NCBI GenBank assembly: GCA_002049455.2
Contig: KV919229.1
Coordinates: forward strand, 1 to 44,354
DNA: 44,354 bases
Direction of reading: 5' to 3'
Source of the DNA: Porphyra umbilicalis
Lineage: Eukaryota; Rhodophyta; Bangiophyceae; Bangiales; Bangiaceae
Shown here: piece after piece, positions 31,702 to 43,151 of the stretch
Layout: each line of letters opens with the position of its first letter
Position numbering within the stretch: position 1 is the first letter of the stretch
Notes under the pieces: model-generated
The model's database searches: none
Told to the model about the DNA's origin: nothing
The model's input: the letters and a program-made list of their open reading frames with translations, nothing else
Made by a program: the position numbers and the translations under genes

Positions 31702-33600
31702 CGGGAGGCGGCGGGGGGGACCGCGCCTTTGTAGCAATCTGCGTTATTCTTGCCTTTCTTGGCGTCAGCTCTTGCCATTCGAGACAGCGTAGACTGACGC
31801 GCCCAGCATCATGCGCCCATGATGGGGGGGAGGTCGTCTTGTACCGGGCTGCATCTTGAACACTCGGTGGCACCGGGCAGCAACTCAGCGACTCGGTGGC
31901 GGCCACAACTCAATGGCGTTCGCGCGCACGGGCAAGAACAGTGTCGGCTGCGGCCAAGTCGCCAGCGCCAGTGCGCACGTGACTAGCACGGGCTCATCCA
32001 ATCGCACGGCTCGATGCCAGTGTCACACGTGCGGGGTTACTCTGCTGCGCTGACGGGCGGCTTTGCGGAAAATCTTGGTCGCTCCTTCTTCGCTCTGTCC
32101 AGACAGCAGTCACATCGCTGCGGTGGGAACGATGCACCGTGCGATTTGTCTATCGAGGTCATATTTCGATGGCCCGATTCCGTATCGAAGGCTCGATGTG
32201 GTGATGATGGGGAAAACGTCCAAAGGAGACGATCCGAGGAACTTTGCTGTCCAGCCGAGGACCTCGGCTCTTCCGTCTTTCTCCACTGCTGGGCACCGTT
32301 TGTGTCGATCGTATTCTGCGTATGTGGCATCCGATTTGCATACGTGGCCAACGATCGCAGATCGGAACCGGCCTTGATTGCACCGTAGAGGCCGGTCGAC
32401 CTACATTCGTTATTGGACACCGTGCCCAAGAAAGAAAGTCACAGTAATGGAGAAAGACTGTACTGTACAGTACTGGTCAGGCTGGTCATAACCGGTGTGT
32501 GCGTCACACTTTTCGAAGATGCGAGGAGGCTTTCAAAGCGGATTATTGTATGGATTTGCACGTCAGATCCATCGAGCGTCGTACTTGGGCGCATTTAAAG
32601 CTTTAGGTGCGTCCCGGTGTGTCATCGGGGGGCATGGTCAACAGCTAAGTGTGCTCCACGCTTTTCAAGCGGGGGCGCCGGCTCCATCTGAAAGTGGTAT
32701 GAAAAGGACGAAACAGGGGCAAGGCAATGAAGGTCATGTCCGGGCAATGGCACCACGTGCGAGTGGGCTCTGTTCTTCTCGTCATTCTAAATATAGTGCG
32801 GGATCGCTTGGGCGGACGTAGCTCCTGGCGCTATCTTGGCTCCCGTGAGCCCCAAGCATTGTCACGGCGGAGCTGTGACAGTCGTGACTCAGGCCCCCCC
32901 CCGCAAGACTACAGTATCGACCGGCCGGCGGGCACGCCGCGGTCGTGCCCCTCGGCCAGCCCCCCCCCGCCCATACTTTTTGACGGACCGGCGGCAGCGT
33001 CACCCGGTGGTGGCAGACGACGGCGCGGTACGTGCTGCCGCGGCCGACGCGTCGGCGAGTCGCGCCACGCTGCGGGGCGGCAAGGGCGGCGACTGCGTGG
33101 CGCGGCGGCGCGGGTGGAGGGCGCCGGGGCCTGCGGTGGCCACCGTAGCGGCGGCGGCCGCCGCAGGCACCGGGAGCCGTCGGCGCCGGCGCGGTCGCCG
33201 TGAGCGTCGGCCGCCGCCGCGGCCGCCCCCAGCGCTGGATGGATGGCGGCAGGAGGTGCGCGGCTAGGCGGCGCCGTTGGCAGTGCTGCCGGCGATGTGG
33301 CGGTTGGCGGTGCGTGGCGTGCGACGGGGGGGGGGGGGGGGGGAGAGGGCGTAGGGTAAGTGTCGCCCGAGTGCGTGCCGGTGCCAGTGTCGCTGTCCGT
33401 AGCGGCGGGAGGCGGTTGTCGTGGCCGACGCCCACCCCCGTCGCTTGGCCAATGGCCGGCGGTGGCGCGGCGGGTGGCGGGCGCCGTCGCCACCGCTGCC
33501 GCCCCCGCGGCGTGCAGCAGCCTCGTCGGACGTGTCCGCCGCGTTTGGCGGGTGGGCAACGGCAGCGGGAGACGGGCGAGGACGGGGGGCGGGGGGGTGT
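31702..33600. other. right flank of the transposon genes, no gene recognised
   Basis: Positions 31702-32830 are A/T-richer and contain TATCGA-type motifs (for example GTATCGAAGGCTCGATG at about 32179) like those left of the transposon genes, which may mark its other subterminal zone. The terminal inverted repeats could not be found. Positions 32880-33600 are GC-rich low-complexity DNA open in several frames without domains. Confidence 0.45.
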
Positions 33601-33609
33601 GCATGGCCG

Positions 33610-34521
33610 CTCTGGTCGTTCCGCCAAAAAAGTGGAGTGTCCGGGCCTAGCAAAGAGGCACTTTTCTGCGTTTGAGGCCCGTTCCGTGACATGGATCCGG
33701 GTTAGTGTTGCCCGTTTGTTACGCCACAAACCCGGCGTCACACCGGTCAGAGCATTCCGGGACATCAGGCAGGATATGGGTATGTGATGTCAATGAATGT
33801 AAGTACACAAGATAATTCAATATCTGCACTCCAATCTCAATCGTCCGCGGCTTTCTGTCCACCCGCTGGCGCACGTGTGTAGCAACATTGCTGATCGGCA
33901 CGGGCGCTGCGGCGCGCACCGTGTGGCGACACGCACCACCGCGGGTGGAGAGAGTGACTAGAGGGGCGTGCCCACACCGCGGCACCCTCTGCGTAAGCTC
34001 ACACAGCTGCATCTCCGGTTGGTGTCTGACGCGGGATGGCCCCCGTCACCGGTCCCCTCACAGCGCAATAAGGTAAAGAACGTACAGGCTGTGGCGGGAA
34101 GCGGTGTGGCCGCGTACGACTACGAAAAAGCCGACTGTGTGAGCTGCTGCGTGCGGTGGGAGGAGGTGTGACCCGCGCAACTGCAGCGCAGCGGCTGCGG
34201 CCTCGGCCGACGTGCGGTGAGATCACTCGACACCATTCCCTCGCCAATGCATCGGAAACTCTTGCGTCACTCCGTCCGTGATCGATTCTAATTCTCCAGG
34301 CAGGCCATTCGGCCTGCCTCGTCACATGGCTCCGGCCGAGTGGCGCAAGCCAGGCATGCCTGGGATCGGCATGGGCAAGTTTAGCACGTGGCAGAATTCA
34401 GCCAACCAGCGTTCGACAACGCTTGTCACAAACACCGTCACAAACACGGACCCATGTCACGGAACGGGCCTGACAGCAATCGGGTTGGCTGGGGTCTCCC
34501 CAGCTCTTGCCGGAACGACCA
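33610..34521. mobile_element. diverged inverted-repeat (foldback or MITE-like) element
   Basis: A block of about 150 bp at 33610-33770 resembles the reverse complement of about 34380-34521. Two sub-blocks are nearly exact: TGGTCGTTCCG at 33613-33623 against its complement at 34511-34521, and AGGCCCGTTCCGTGACATGG at 33676-33695 against its complement at 34455-34474. The remainder is diverged with gaps. On the left arm a related unit is repeated in tandem (period about 73 bp). No target duplication could be assigned, so the exact ends are uncertain. The short frame 33968-34171 inside has no recognisable domain. Confidence 0.5.
34298..34319. repeat. 9-bp stem hairpin
   Basis: AGGCAGGCC (34298-34306) pairs with GGCCTGCCT (34311-34319) around a 4-nt loop. 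A second perfect palindrome, CCAGGCATGCCTGG, lies at 34350-34363. Both are inside the inverted-repeat element. Confidence 0.7.
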
Positions 34522-34999
34522 TACTCTGCTGCTAGAATTTGGGCGAGACAATAGTGGTCCGTGGACCCCTCGAACCAGGAAATAAGAATATCCGAGGCAA
34601 CATTTGAAAATGTTTCATGATTTCTTCCACCTTCCACTTCAAGTACCGAGCGAGCTTCCAGCAACTCCATGCGACATACGCCATCGTCAACGCAGCGACG
34701 TTTCAATTGGGCGCCGCTTCGCGGGCGGCTGGAACCACACAGGCGGGGGTCATCGACGGCGCATCCGCACACCCCAAAGCCACTGGCTCGCGATGCAAAT
34801 GGGGGCGCCGCGGCTCTTCCCCTCCGCCCGTATCTGCACCCGACCGCCCCGCGCGACGCCCCCCCCCCCCACCGGTTCCGTACGACCCCCGCCGTGGTCG
34901 ACGCGGCGTGCGCACGTTCCCCATCTTCCTCCCCCCCCCCTGCCGCTCTGACGCGAGCCGCCGTCTGTCGCCCCCCCCTCCCCCCCACGCGCGGCGGCC
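34522..34999. other. upstream region of the SDR-CIA30 gene
   Basis: No gene. It changes from A/T-richer DNA to a strongly C-rich leader from about 34850. A C10 run at 34931-34940 and more C-tracts lie just upstream of the start codon at 35000. Confidence 0.5.
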
Positions 35000-36850
35000 A
35001 TGGCCGCCTTTCTCCCCCCGCCGCCGCTGCCGCCGACGGCCGCCGTCGGCGGCGCGCGCCTCGCGCCGACCCCCCGCCCCCGCCGCCGCGCCGCGTCCGC
35101 CGCATCGAGCCCGACCATGGCCGACGGCGACGCGCCCCGCCGGCAGCCGTGGCCGCTCGGGCGCTTCCTCAAAACGGCCGCCTTTTACTCGCCGCTCGCC
35201 AAACTCACCGGCGCCAGCCGCCCCGACCCCGGCGCCGCCGTGGCCGCCCGCCGCGCCGCCGCCGCCGCCGCTGACGCGTCGCCCGCGTCGTCGGTGGCGG
35301 CGGCGGCCACTGATGGCGGCGGCGGCGGCGGCAGCGTTGCCAATGTCGTCCTCGTGACGGGCGCGGCGGGGGGCGTCGGCAAGCGCGTCGTGGGGCGGCT
35401 CCTCCGCACGCGCCCAGACCTCACCGTCCGCGCGCTCGTGCGCGACGGCGACGTGGCGGCGGCCACGTGGGCGGGTGCGGGCGTGGACGTTGACGGCGCC
35501 ATTGCGGCGGGGCGCCTGGAGGTGGTCGTGTCGGATTTGTGGAACTTGCGGGCGCCCTTTTTCGACCGCCTCGCCGCCGTCGTGTCGGCGACGGGCACCA
35601 AGGTCGGCCCCGCGTCGGGCGACACGCCGTCGCGCGAAAAGTACTACCAGGGCATCACCTTTTACCCGCCCGTGATTGTCGAGGCGACGCCCCAAACCGT
35701 CGAGTACGACGGCGTCAAGGCGCTCGCCGACGGGCTGGGGCAGTGGGTGCCCCCGCCGGCCGAAGAGCAGCTGGAGCTGCTGCCCGTGGCGGGTGACGCG
35801 GCCGCCGCCGTGTGGGGCGCCCTCGACGATGTCGTCATGGGCGGCGTCAGCGAGAGCGAGATGCGCGTCGGCTCGGCCGACGGGGGCGACGCGCTGACCT
35901 TTACGGGCACGGTGCGGGTGGCCAACTCGGGGGGTTTTGCGTCGGCCCGCACGGTCGGCTTTGAGACGCCCGCCAACGTCGGCGGCTATGACGGCATTGT
36001 GCTGCGGGTGCGGGGCGACGGCAACCGCTACAAGTTTATCCTGCGGTGCGACGGCAAGTGGGATGGCATCTCCCACTGCCACTCGTTTGACACGGTCGCC
36101 GGCGAGTGGGCCGACGTGCGCATCCCGTTTGGGGCTTTCAACACGGTCTTTCGCGCCAAGACGCTGTCTGACGGGGCGGCGGTCAACCCCCGCCGCATCA
36201 CCGCCGTGCAGCTGATGCTGTCGAAATTTGAGTATGACGGGGCGCTCAACCCGGCGTTTACGCCCGGCCCCTTTGCCATGGACGTGGCCCGCATCGCCGC
36301 GTACCGCGCGGCGGCGCCCCGCCCGCCGGTCATCCACGTCGGCACGGGGGGCACGACGCGGCTGCTGCGGCGGGACGAGTTCCCCGACCTTGCCGCCCAG
36401 CCGCCGGCGGTGCGGATGAACGACGCCCTCGGGCGGATTATGGAGTGGAAGCTCGCGGGGGAGGACGCGCTCCGCGCGTCGGGCTTCCCGACGCTCATCG
36501 TGCGCCCGTGTGCGTTGACCGAGGAGCCGCCGCGCGGCTACCGCGGCCTCGCCGTCGGTCAGGGGGATAACATGACGGGCAAGGTCAGCCGCGACGATGT
36601 CGCCACGGTCATTGTCGACGCGCTCGCGGCGGTCGGGCGGCGGCGGCGTGGCGGCGGCGGCGGCGGGGAGGGCGGGGGCGCCCGGGGGGTGGCGTCGTTG
36701 ACGGGGGGGGTGACGTTTGAGCTGGCAACCGTGCCAGAGGGCACCGAGGGGGACGTTGGCTCGTGGGAGGAGCTGCTGGCCAAGCTCGAAAAGGACGGGG
36801 AGACGGAGGGCAAGCGCACGTACGGGCCGTTTCCGTTTGTGCCGCAGTAG
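35000..36850 (+). CDS. SDR-CIA30 protein of the HCF173 family, plastid
   Basis: A single exon of 616 aa, ATG at 35000 to TAG at 36848-36850. The first about 100 residues are Ala/Pro/Arg-rich and fit a plastid transit peptide. A Rossmann start follows (VVLVTGAAGGVGKRVV, about residue 115, with the TGxxGxxG motif of NAD(P)-binding atypical SDRs). A CIA30 domain is inserted at about 270-430 (ALDDVVMGGVSES, GYDGIVLRVRGDGNRYKFILR, WADVRIPFGAFNTVFRA). The SDR fold then resumes (GFPTLIVRPCALTEE, VSRDDVATVIVDAL). This split-SDR plus CIA30 layout is that of HCF173, which binds psbA mRNA in chloroplasts and activates D1 translation, and of related plastid proteins. The exact orthology (HCF173 or a sister) is inferred. 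Unlike its neighbours, its frame is intact even through an eight-G run. Confidence 0.9.
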   Translation: MAAFLPPPPLPPTAAVGGARLAPTPRPRRRAASAASSPTMADGDAPRRQPWPLGRFLKTAAFYSPLAKLTGASRPDPGAAVAARRAAAAAADASPASSVAAAATDGGGGGGSVANVVLVTGAAGGVGKRVVGRLLRTRPDLTVRALVRDGDVAAATWAGAGVDVDGAIAAGRLEVVVSDLWNLRAPFFDRLAAVVSATGTKVGPASGDTPSREKYYQGITFYPPVIVEATPQTVEYDGVKALADGLGQWVPPPAEEQLELLPVAGDAAAAVWGALDDVVMGGVSESEMRVGSADGGDALTFTGTVRVANSGGFASARTVGFETPANVGGYDGIVLRVRGDGNRYKFILRCDGKWDGISHCHSFDTVAGEWADVRIPFGAFNTVFRAKTLSDGAAVNPRRITAVQLMLSKFEYDGALNPAFTPGPFAMDVARIAAYRAAAPRPPVIHVGTGGTTRLLRRDEFPDLAAQPPAVRMNDALGRIMEWKLAGEDALRASGFPTLIVRPCALTEEPPRGYRGLAVGQGDNMTGKVSRDDVATVIVDALAAVGRRRRGGGGGGEGGGARGVASLTGGVTFELATVPEGTEGDVGSWEELLAKLEKDGETEGKRTYGPFPFVPQ

Positions 36851-37573
36851 GTGGGGGGGGGGGGGTGCAGAGCGGGCCGTGAGCTGACTAGGGGATAGCT
36901 GCTTTATAGGCGTTTCTGGTTGTACAATGGTTGGGGGGTGACACGAGAATTAATAGCCCTTGTTTTTCTGCTCGACGCTGCGCTGACGGGCGAGACGCTG
37001 GGCGGCACGGACGCGTCGCCGCGGCCTCGTGGCCATGGTCGGCACACGCCGCTGCGGCTCGTCTCACCAGAGAGACCGCCACGTCGCGATGCTGGTTGCA
37101 CTCGAATCCGCCCGCGGGCGTGATCCGGGCGCCGCCGGCGGCGACGAAACGGCGCGCTCGTGGGGGGGGGTGGGCGCGCCCACCCCCCCCCACGAGCACG
37201 CCGTTTCGGCAGGGAGTGCCAACGACCGGTCGTTGGCTGGGGCGACCCCAGCCAATCCCCCCTTGCCCGAGCGCCCGGCCGATGCCCCTGCGCTGCTGCG
37301 GTGTGCGGCCGCGGTCGGCGCGGGTCGCGGGCGGCCGACGCGGCGCCCGCCCTCCCCTCTGCCCCCGCGGCTGTCCGTGTCACTGCCCGCCCGTGTGGCC
37401 GATGCCCCCGCCAGTGTCGGGCTAGGCGCCCGCCCCTCGGTCGCGCCTCGCTGCAGCGCATCGTTGTCGGCGCCATTGCGGCTCTTTGCGTGCTGGGCAC
37501 CGGCGCTCCCGCGCCGTGCCCCCTCCCCGACCTCCGCGCCCCCCCCCCCCCCCGCCACCGCCACCACCCCGCC
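36851..37573. other. intergenic region upstream of the ATM-like gene
   Basis: It begins with a G12 run (36853-36864) just after the preceding stop and ends with a C15 run (37539-37553) just before the next start. Between them lies a long palindrome (37145-37208) and a sequence at about 37214-37250 with an inverted GGCTGGGG/CCCCAGCC motif that also occurs at 34486-34508. No gene was recognised. Confidence 0.5.
37145..37208. repeat. 64-bp palindrome with one mismatch and no loop
   Basis: The 32-bp left arm (37145-37176) is the reverse complement of 37177-37208 except for one C/T difference. It starts CGAAACGGCG and contains a G9 run paired with a C9 run. It lies about 365 bp upstream of the ATM-like start. 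It could be a solo foldback element or a fork-stalling structure. Confidence 0.88.
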
Positions 37574-37830
37574 ATGGCGTCCCCCCCCCCCCGCTTCTCT
37601 GCCGAGACGCTCAAAGACGGGCGCCTCCTCTCCTACCACGTCCAAGTCGCCTACGCGGCGCCGACGACCGGGTCGGCGACGCCCACGTACGGGCGCAAGG
37701 AGCGCCTCGAAGCCGTCCGCTCCGTGCGGCGGGCGCTCGAGGAGGACCCCGCCCTCGTCGCCCTCACAACCGCCCACTCGCGTGCGTCGGCGCTGCGCGA
37801 CGCGCTGCCGTCGGCGGTTGCCGACGCGGA

Positions 37831-37861
<31 letters not shown>

Positions 37862-38558
37862 GACGGCGGCGACGGCAACGACGGCGACGACGACGAGCTC
37901 CTCACGTGGGAGCTCATCGTCACGGGCTTGGCGTACGCCCTCGAGTCAGAGTGTGGCGACGCCGAACGCCGCCGCCGCGCGTCGACCGCCCGCGCCGCGT
38001 CGGCGACGGCCGCGTCGGCGCCGCGCCCCGACTTTGGCGCCGCCCTCCGCCTCGCCGTGGCGTTTTCCCCCCCCGGCTCGGCGGCGGGGGCGACGCCCGT
38101 CGTCCTCCGCGTCGTCTCTGACTGCCTCCTCTCCCCGTCGCGGCGGTCCGTGTACGGCGGATCCCTGTGGTCGATTGCGCGGGCGGCGGTTGGGGACGGC
38201 GCCGCCCGCGCGCGCCTCACCGTCCGCATCCACCGGGATTGGGTGTCGTTGGCGGGCGCGCAGCTGCGGCGGACGCCGGGGGAGGCCATTGGGGGGGGGG
38301 GGGGGGGGGGGCCTCCCGCCTCGCCGCCGAGGTGCTCGCGCTCCTGGCCCGCGACACCCCCACCGCCGACGTGCTGCTGCGGCGGGGCGTCGACGCGCCG
38401 CCGGCGGCGTGCATCCTGCACGCCGTCGGGGAGCTCCTCGCCGCCCCAGACGATCCCGCCGAGGAGGTGGCGGCGGCGGCGGCGGCGGCGGCCGCCGCCG
38501 CCGCCGCTGCTGCCGCCGACCCGGCCGCCGCCCCGGGGGCGGCCGCGCGCGCACGCCG

Positions 38559-38590
<32 letters not shown>

Positions 38591-41500
38591 GCACCCGCAG
38601 CGAGCGGGCGGGGGCCAAGGCGGCGGCGCTCCGCGCCGCCGCCGCCGCCGCGGGCGCGCACGTTGGCCACGTGGCGGGCAACGCCGTGCCGGTCGGCGCG
38701 CTCCTCGCCGCCGCCACGCCGCTCGTCGGGCGGCTGTGGGGGGACCGCCGCGGCGGCGACGCGGCGGCGGCGTTTGCGCGCGTCGGCTTGCGGTTGGAAG
38801 GGGGGGGGGGGCAGCGGGCGGGGCGGGGGGCCCCCTCGCCGCCGCCGTCCGCGCGGGCGTCGCCGCCGAATTTGGGGCGGCGCCGCGCGGGGGGCTCGCC
38901 GCCGCCCGCCCGCCGCCGGGCGCGGCCCGCCGCGACGCGGCGGCGCTCGCCTTTTCCATCCCGGACCTCGCGGCGGCCGTCGACGCGGCGGCCGCGTCGC
39001 GGCAGCCGGGGGCGGTCGTTGGGTGGCTCGCCGTCCTCGTCACGGCGCTGCGGGGGCGCCTCGGCGTCCGCGCCGCCATTGCCGCCGCCGATTACGCGCC
39101 GGCGGATGTCGGGGCGGCGGTCGCCGCCGCCGTCGCCGCCGCGACGCGGGTGCTCGGGCGGGGGGGCGGGCGGCGGGGCCCCCGCCGGCGGTCGCCGCCG
39201 CCGCGGCCGTCGTGACGGCGGCGGTGGGGGTGGTGGCGCCGCGCGGCCGCCCGCCCGCCGCCGCCGCCGACGCCGTGCCCGTCCCCGCGGGGGTGTGGAC
39301 GGCCGCCGCGGCGGCGCTGTTTGGGCTCTTGCTGCGCTCGGGGGGGGGGGCGCCCCCGCCGCCGGCCGTGTCCTTGCGCGGCGGCGGGCGGCCGCCGGCG
39401 GCGGTGGCGGAAGCGGCGGTGCTGACGGCGTTGACGGCGCTGACGGCGGCGCCGCCGGCGGCGGTGCCGCTCGTGTGGGGCGCCGCCGCGTCGGCGCCGT
39501 CGCCGTCGGCGGCGGCGGCGGCGCTCCTCGACGGGGGGGGGGGAGCGCCGACGGGGTCGGCACCGACGGCGCCGCCCTGCGGGCCGTGCCAGCGGCGGCG
39601 GTCGGGGGGCTCGACGTTGCCGACCTGCCGCTGTTTGCGTTTGGGCCCGCCCGGGGGGCGCCGCCGGCGCGGCGCTGTCGCCCGAAGCTGCCGCCTTTCT
39701 CCGCGCGCACCTGTGTCGTCGTGGCGTCCGCGACGAGCGGGCGGGGGGCGGCCGCGCAGCGCTGCTCGCTCTCATCTTGGGCTCCCTGCTCGACGGGGGC
39801 GGGGACGGGTCGTCGACAGCGGCGTCGCCGGCAGCGGCGGCCGACGACCTCGCCGCCTGCGTTGTGGGGCTCATCCACGGGGTGACGCCGCCGGCGGGGG
39901 CGCCGCCGCCGGCCTTGCCGCCGGGCTGGTCCCCGCCGCTCGGCGACGGCGGCGACGGCGGCGACGTGTTGGCCGCCGATGGGGGGGCAGGGGGGGAGGG
40001 GGGGGGGGCGCCCCCGCCGACGATGGCGACGACCCGGCCGACGACGCGGCGGTCGTGCGGGGGCTCGCCTGGTTTGACGCCTTTGCCGCCCGCTTTGTGC
40101 ACACGCAGCCGACGTTTGAGGAGGGCGCCGCCACCCGCCTGCCGCCCGGCTTTGGATCTGACGACGGCGGCGAGGGCGGCGAGGGGGGGGGGGGGGCGCC
40201 GCCGCCGCGTGTGGCGGCGACGCTTTTGCGCTGACGAGCGCCGCGCGGGCGGCGTGGACAGCCGGCCGCGGGGGGACGCGGGGGAGGCGCTGCTCTTTCC
40301 CGCCGGCGGCGGGTGGCGCCCGTCCTTTTGGGCGACCGCCGACGGGGGCGGCGGCGGCGGCGGCGGCAGCGACGGCGGCGGACCGCCGCCGGCGCGCTTT
40401 GTCGTTGACGCGGGCGTGTCGGCGTCGTTGGCGGCGGCGACCGCCGCCGCCGCCGCGCGCGCGTTGCGGCACCTCGACGGCGGCGACAGCGGCAACGGCG
40501 GCGGCGGCGGCGGCAGCGGCGGTGGCGCGGCGGGGGGCCCCGACAGCCCCCCCGCTGACGCGGGGGCGCCCCCCCCCCCCCGGGCGGCACGGCCGACGGC
40601 GACGGCGACGGCGACGCGCCGCTGCCGTCCCCCGCGTCGGTGGCGTCGGCGTGGCGGCTGCTCACATTTGTGTGTGCGTACCTGGTCGGCGCGGCGGCGG
40701 CGGGGGCAGACGGCTCGGCGGCGGGGCGGGCGGCGACGGCGGGGCCGCGGCGGGCCCTCGGCGCCGTTGCCGTGGCGCTGCTCGGCCGCCTCGACGCGAC
40801 GCCGGCGGCGGCGCTCGTCGCCGCGCCGGCCGCGTCGGCCGCCGCCGACGGCGACGCGGGGGCGCCGCCGTCGACGCCGGCGGCGGTCGGCCTGGGCGCG
40901 GCCGCGCGCATGTACGCCGCCTGCTTGCAGCCGCCCGCCGGCGGTGGCGGCGGCGCGTCGGCCGCCACCGCCGACGGCGGGGTGGAGCGGCAAGAGGAGG
41001 TGGCCGCCCTCCTCCTCTCCCTCGTGCGCACCCTGTGCGGCCGCGTGCGGGAGCGCCTCCGCGCGCAGGCGGTGGCGGCCGGCGCCACCGTGCGGGCGGC
41101 GTTGGCCAACGCGCCGCCGGGGGGGGGGGGGGGGGGGACCCGCCCCCGCCGTCGAGCCGCTCCCGGTCGACGGGCGCCCGGGGGGGGGGACGGGCCGCCG
41201 GCCGCCGGGCGGCCGCTCCCCACCGCCGCCGGCCAAGCGGCGCCGCGGCGGCGGCGGCGGCGGCGCCACCGCCGCCGCCGCGGCGCGGCCGCGCGCCACC
41301 CGGATTATTTACGCCGAAGCAGAAGAGGACGGGGAGGAGGAGGACGCCGGTGGCGGCGGGGGCGGGGGCGGTGGCGGCGGCGGCGGCGGCGGCTTCACGT
41401 CGTCTGACGACGACAATGGCGGCGGTGGGCGGGGCGGCGGGCGGCCGGGCGGCCGACGGCGCGGCGGCGCGGCGGGGGGGCGGGTGCCGCCGCTGCCGGC

Positions 41501-41627
41501 AGCGGCGGCGGCGGCGGCGCGTTTAGCAGCGACGACGATGGGGCGGTGGCCGACGGCCAGGCGGGCCTGGTGCCCGTCGCCCCCGGCACCGCGCGCGACG
41601 ACGACTTTTCCGAAGCCGCCGCCGGCA

Positions 41628-41661
<34 letters not shown>

Positions 41662-43120
41662 CGGCGGCGGTGGCGGCCCTGGCGGCCCCGGCGCGGCCGG
41701 CGCGAGCGCCGACGCTGCCGCCGCGGCGGCGACCGCCGACGTGCGCGCGTGCGTCGCGGCCGTCGTTGCGGCGGCGGCGGGGGCCCCCCCCTGGCAGCCG
41801 ACGCGTCGCGCGGCCTCGCGTCCGCCCTCGTCGCCACGCGGGGCGTGGAGCGGTCGCCCGCCGGCGCCGGCAGCGCCGCCGCCGCGGCGCTGCTCGTGCA
41901 CCCCGCCACGGGCCACGGGGACTACCTCGCCCCGCGGGCGGCCGTGTGGGCGGGCCTCGCGGCGCTCGCCGACGCCGACGGGGTGGCGGCGGTCGGGGTG
42001 GACGTGGGGTGGTGCGGCCGCCTCCTCGCCGAGTCGGTGACGGGGGGGGCGGGGTTTGGCGCGCCGCCGGGCGGCGGCGGGGGGGAGGCGCCGGCGGCGG
42101 CAAGCGCCGGTGGGCGCTCCCGCCAACGGCGGGCGCCGAACGCGCGCGCCGCCGCCTCTTTGTCGCCATCCGCACGTGGGCGGTGGCGGGGCTGGACGGG
42201 GGGGGCGGCACCGGCGGGGGCGCCCCCGCCACCGCCGACGGGCGCGGCGTTGGGCACGGTCGGCGACCTCCTCGCGTTCCTCGAGTGGAACCGCGCGCAG
42301 CACGGCGCGCGGATGCCGCGCGTGTCGCGCCTCCTCTACATTGCCGCCGTGGCGCCGCTCGTCGAGCTCCTCCGCCGCACCGCAGAGCGGGCGGGGGCGG
42401 GCGGCGGCGGCGCCGCCGCCGCCGTCGCCTCGGCGGCCGCCGTCGCGCCGTCGGCGGGCGGCGGCGGGGCGCTCGCGTCGGGCACCGCCGCCCGCGGCGA
42501 CGCCGCCGCGTCGACGGCGTGGACGGTGGCGGGCGTCGGCGAGTGGGCGGCGGCCGCGACGGGGGGCGGCGCCCCCCCCCCCCACCCGCCGCTGCCGCCG
42601 GCCGTGGCCGAGCTCCTCGTCGCCGCGCGCGGGCGGGCGGCGGGCCTCGCGGCGTCGGTGCGGCGCCTCCACGCCGACGTTGACGCCGCCGTGCGGCTGG
42701 CAGTGGCGGGGGTGGAGCCGCTGCTGCGGCGGGGGGAGGTAGGGGGGGGGGGGGGGGGGCGCCCCCGAAACGGACGAGGCGCTGCACGCGGCGCTGCCGG
42801 CGCCCGAGGAGGCGACGCAGCTCGAGGTGGGGGGGGGGGGGGGGGGGCTTGCGCCTCGGCTCTGCCCGGCAGCGACGCGGGTGCGGGCGCGGCGGCGGGG
42901 CGGGGCTCCCCGGCCGCCGCCGCGGCCGCCGCGGGGGACCCGTATGGGGTGGGGCACCTCGGCCGCGCCGCCCGCGGGTGGACGGCGGTGGTGGCGGTGG
43001 GGGAGGTGGCCGCCCACGACCCGGCGGGGCGGGCGGCGCTGCTCATGGACGTGGCCGCGCGCGTCGACGAGGCGTACCATGATGCGGGGGAGGGCGACGC
43101 GGCCATGGACGACGTTGACG

Positions 43121-43151
<31 letters not shown>

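Noticed and set aside
21090..33636. CACTTTTCGC at about 21090 and AAAAAAGTG at about 33636 as the ends of the large transposon
   Set aside because: Similarity is short and gapped, and the flanking bases (CAT and GAG) do not form a target duplication.
38217..40472. Minus-strand open frame of 751 codons opposite the ATM-like gene
   Set aside because: A mirror of GC-rich coding DNA, composed of Arg/Pro/Ala runs. The opposite strand carries the ordered protein.
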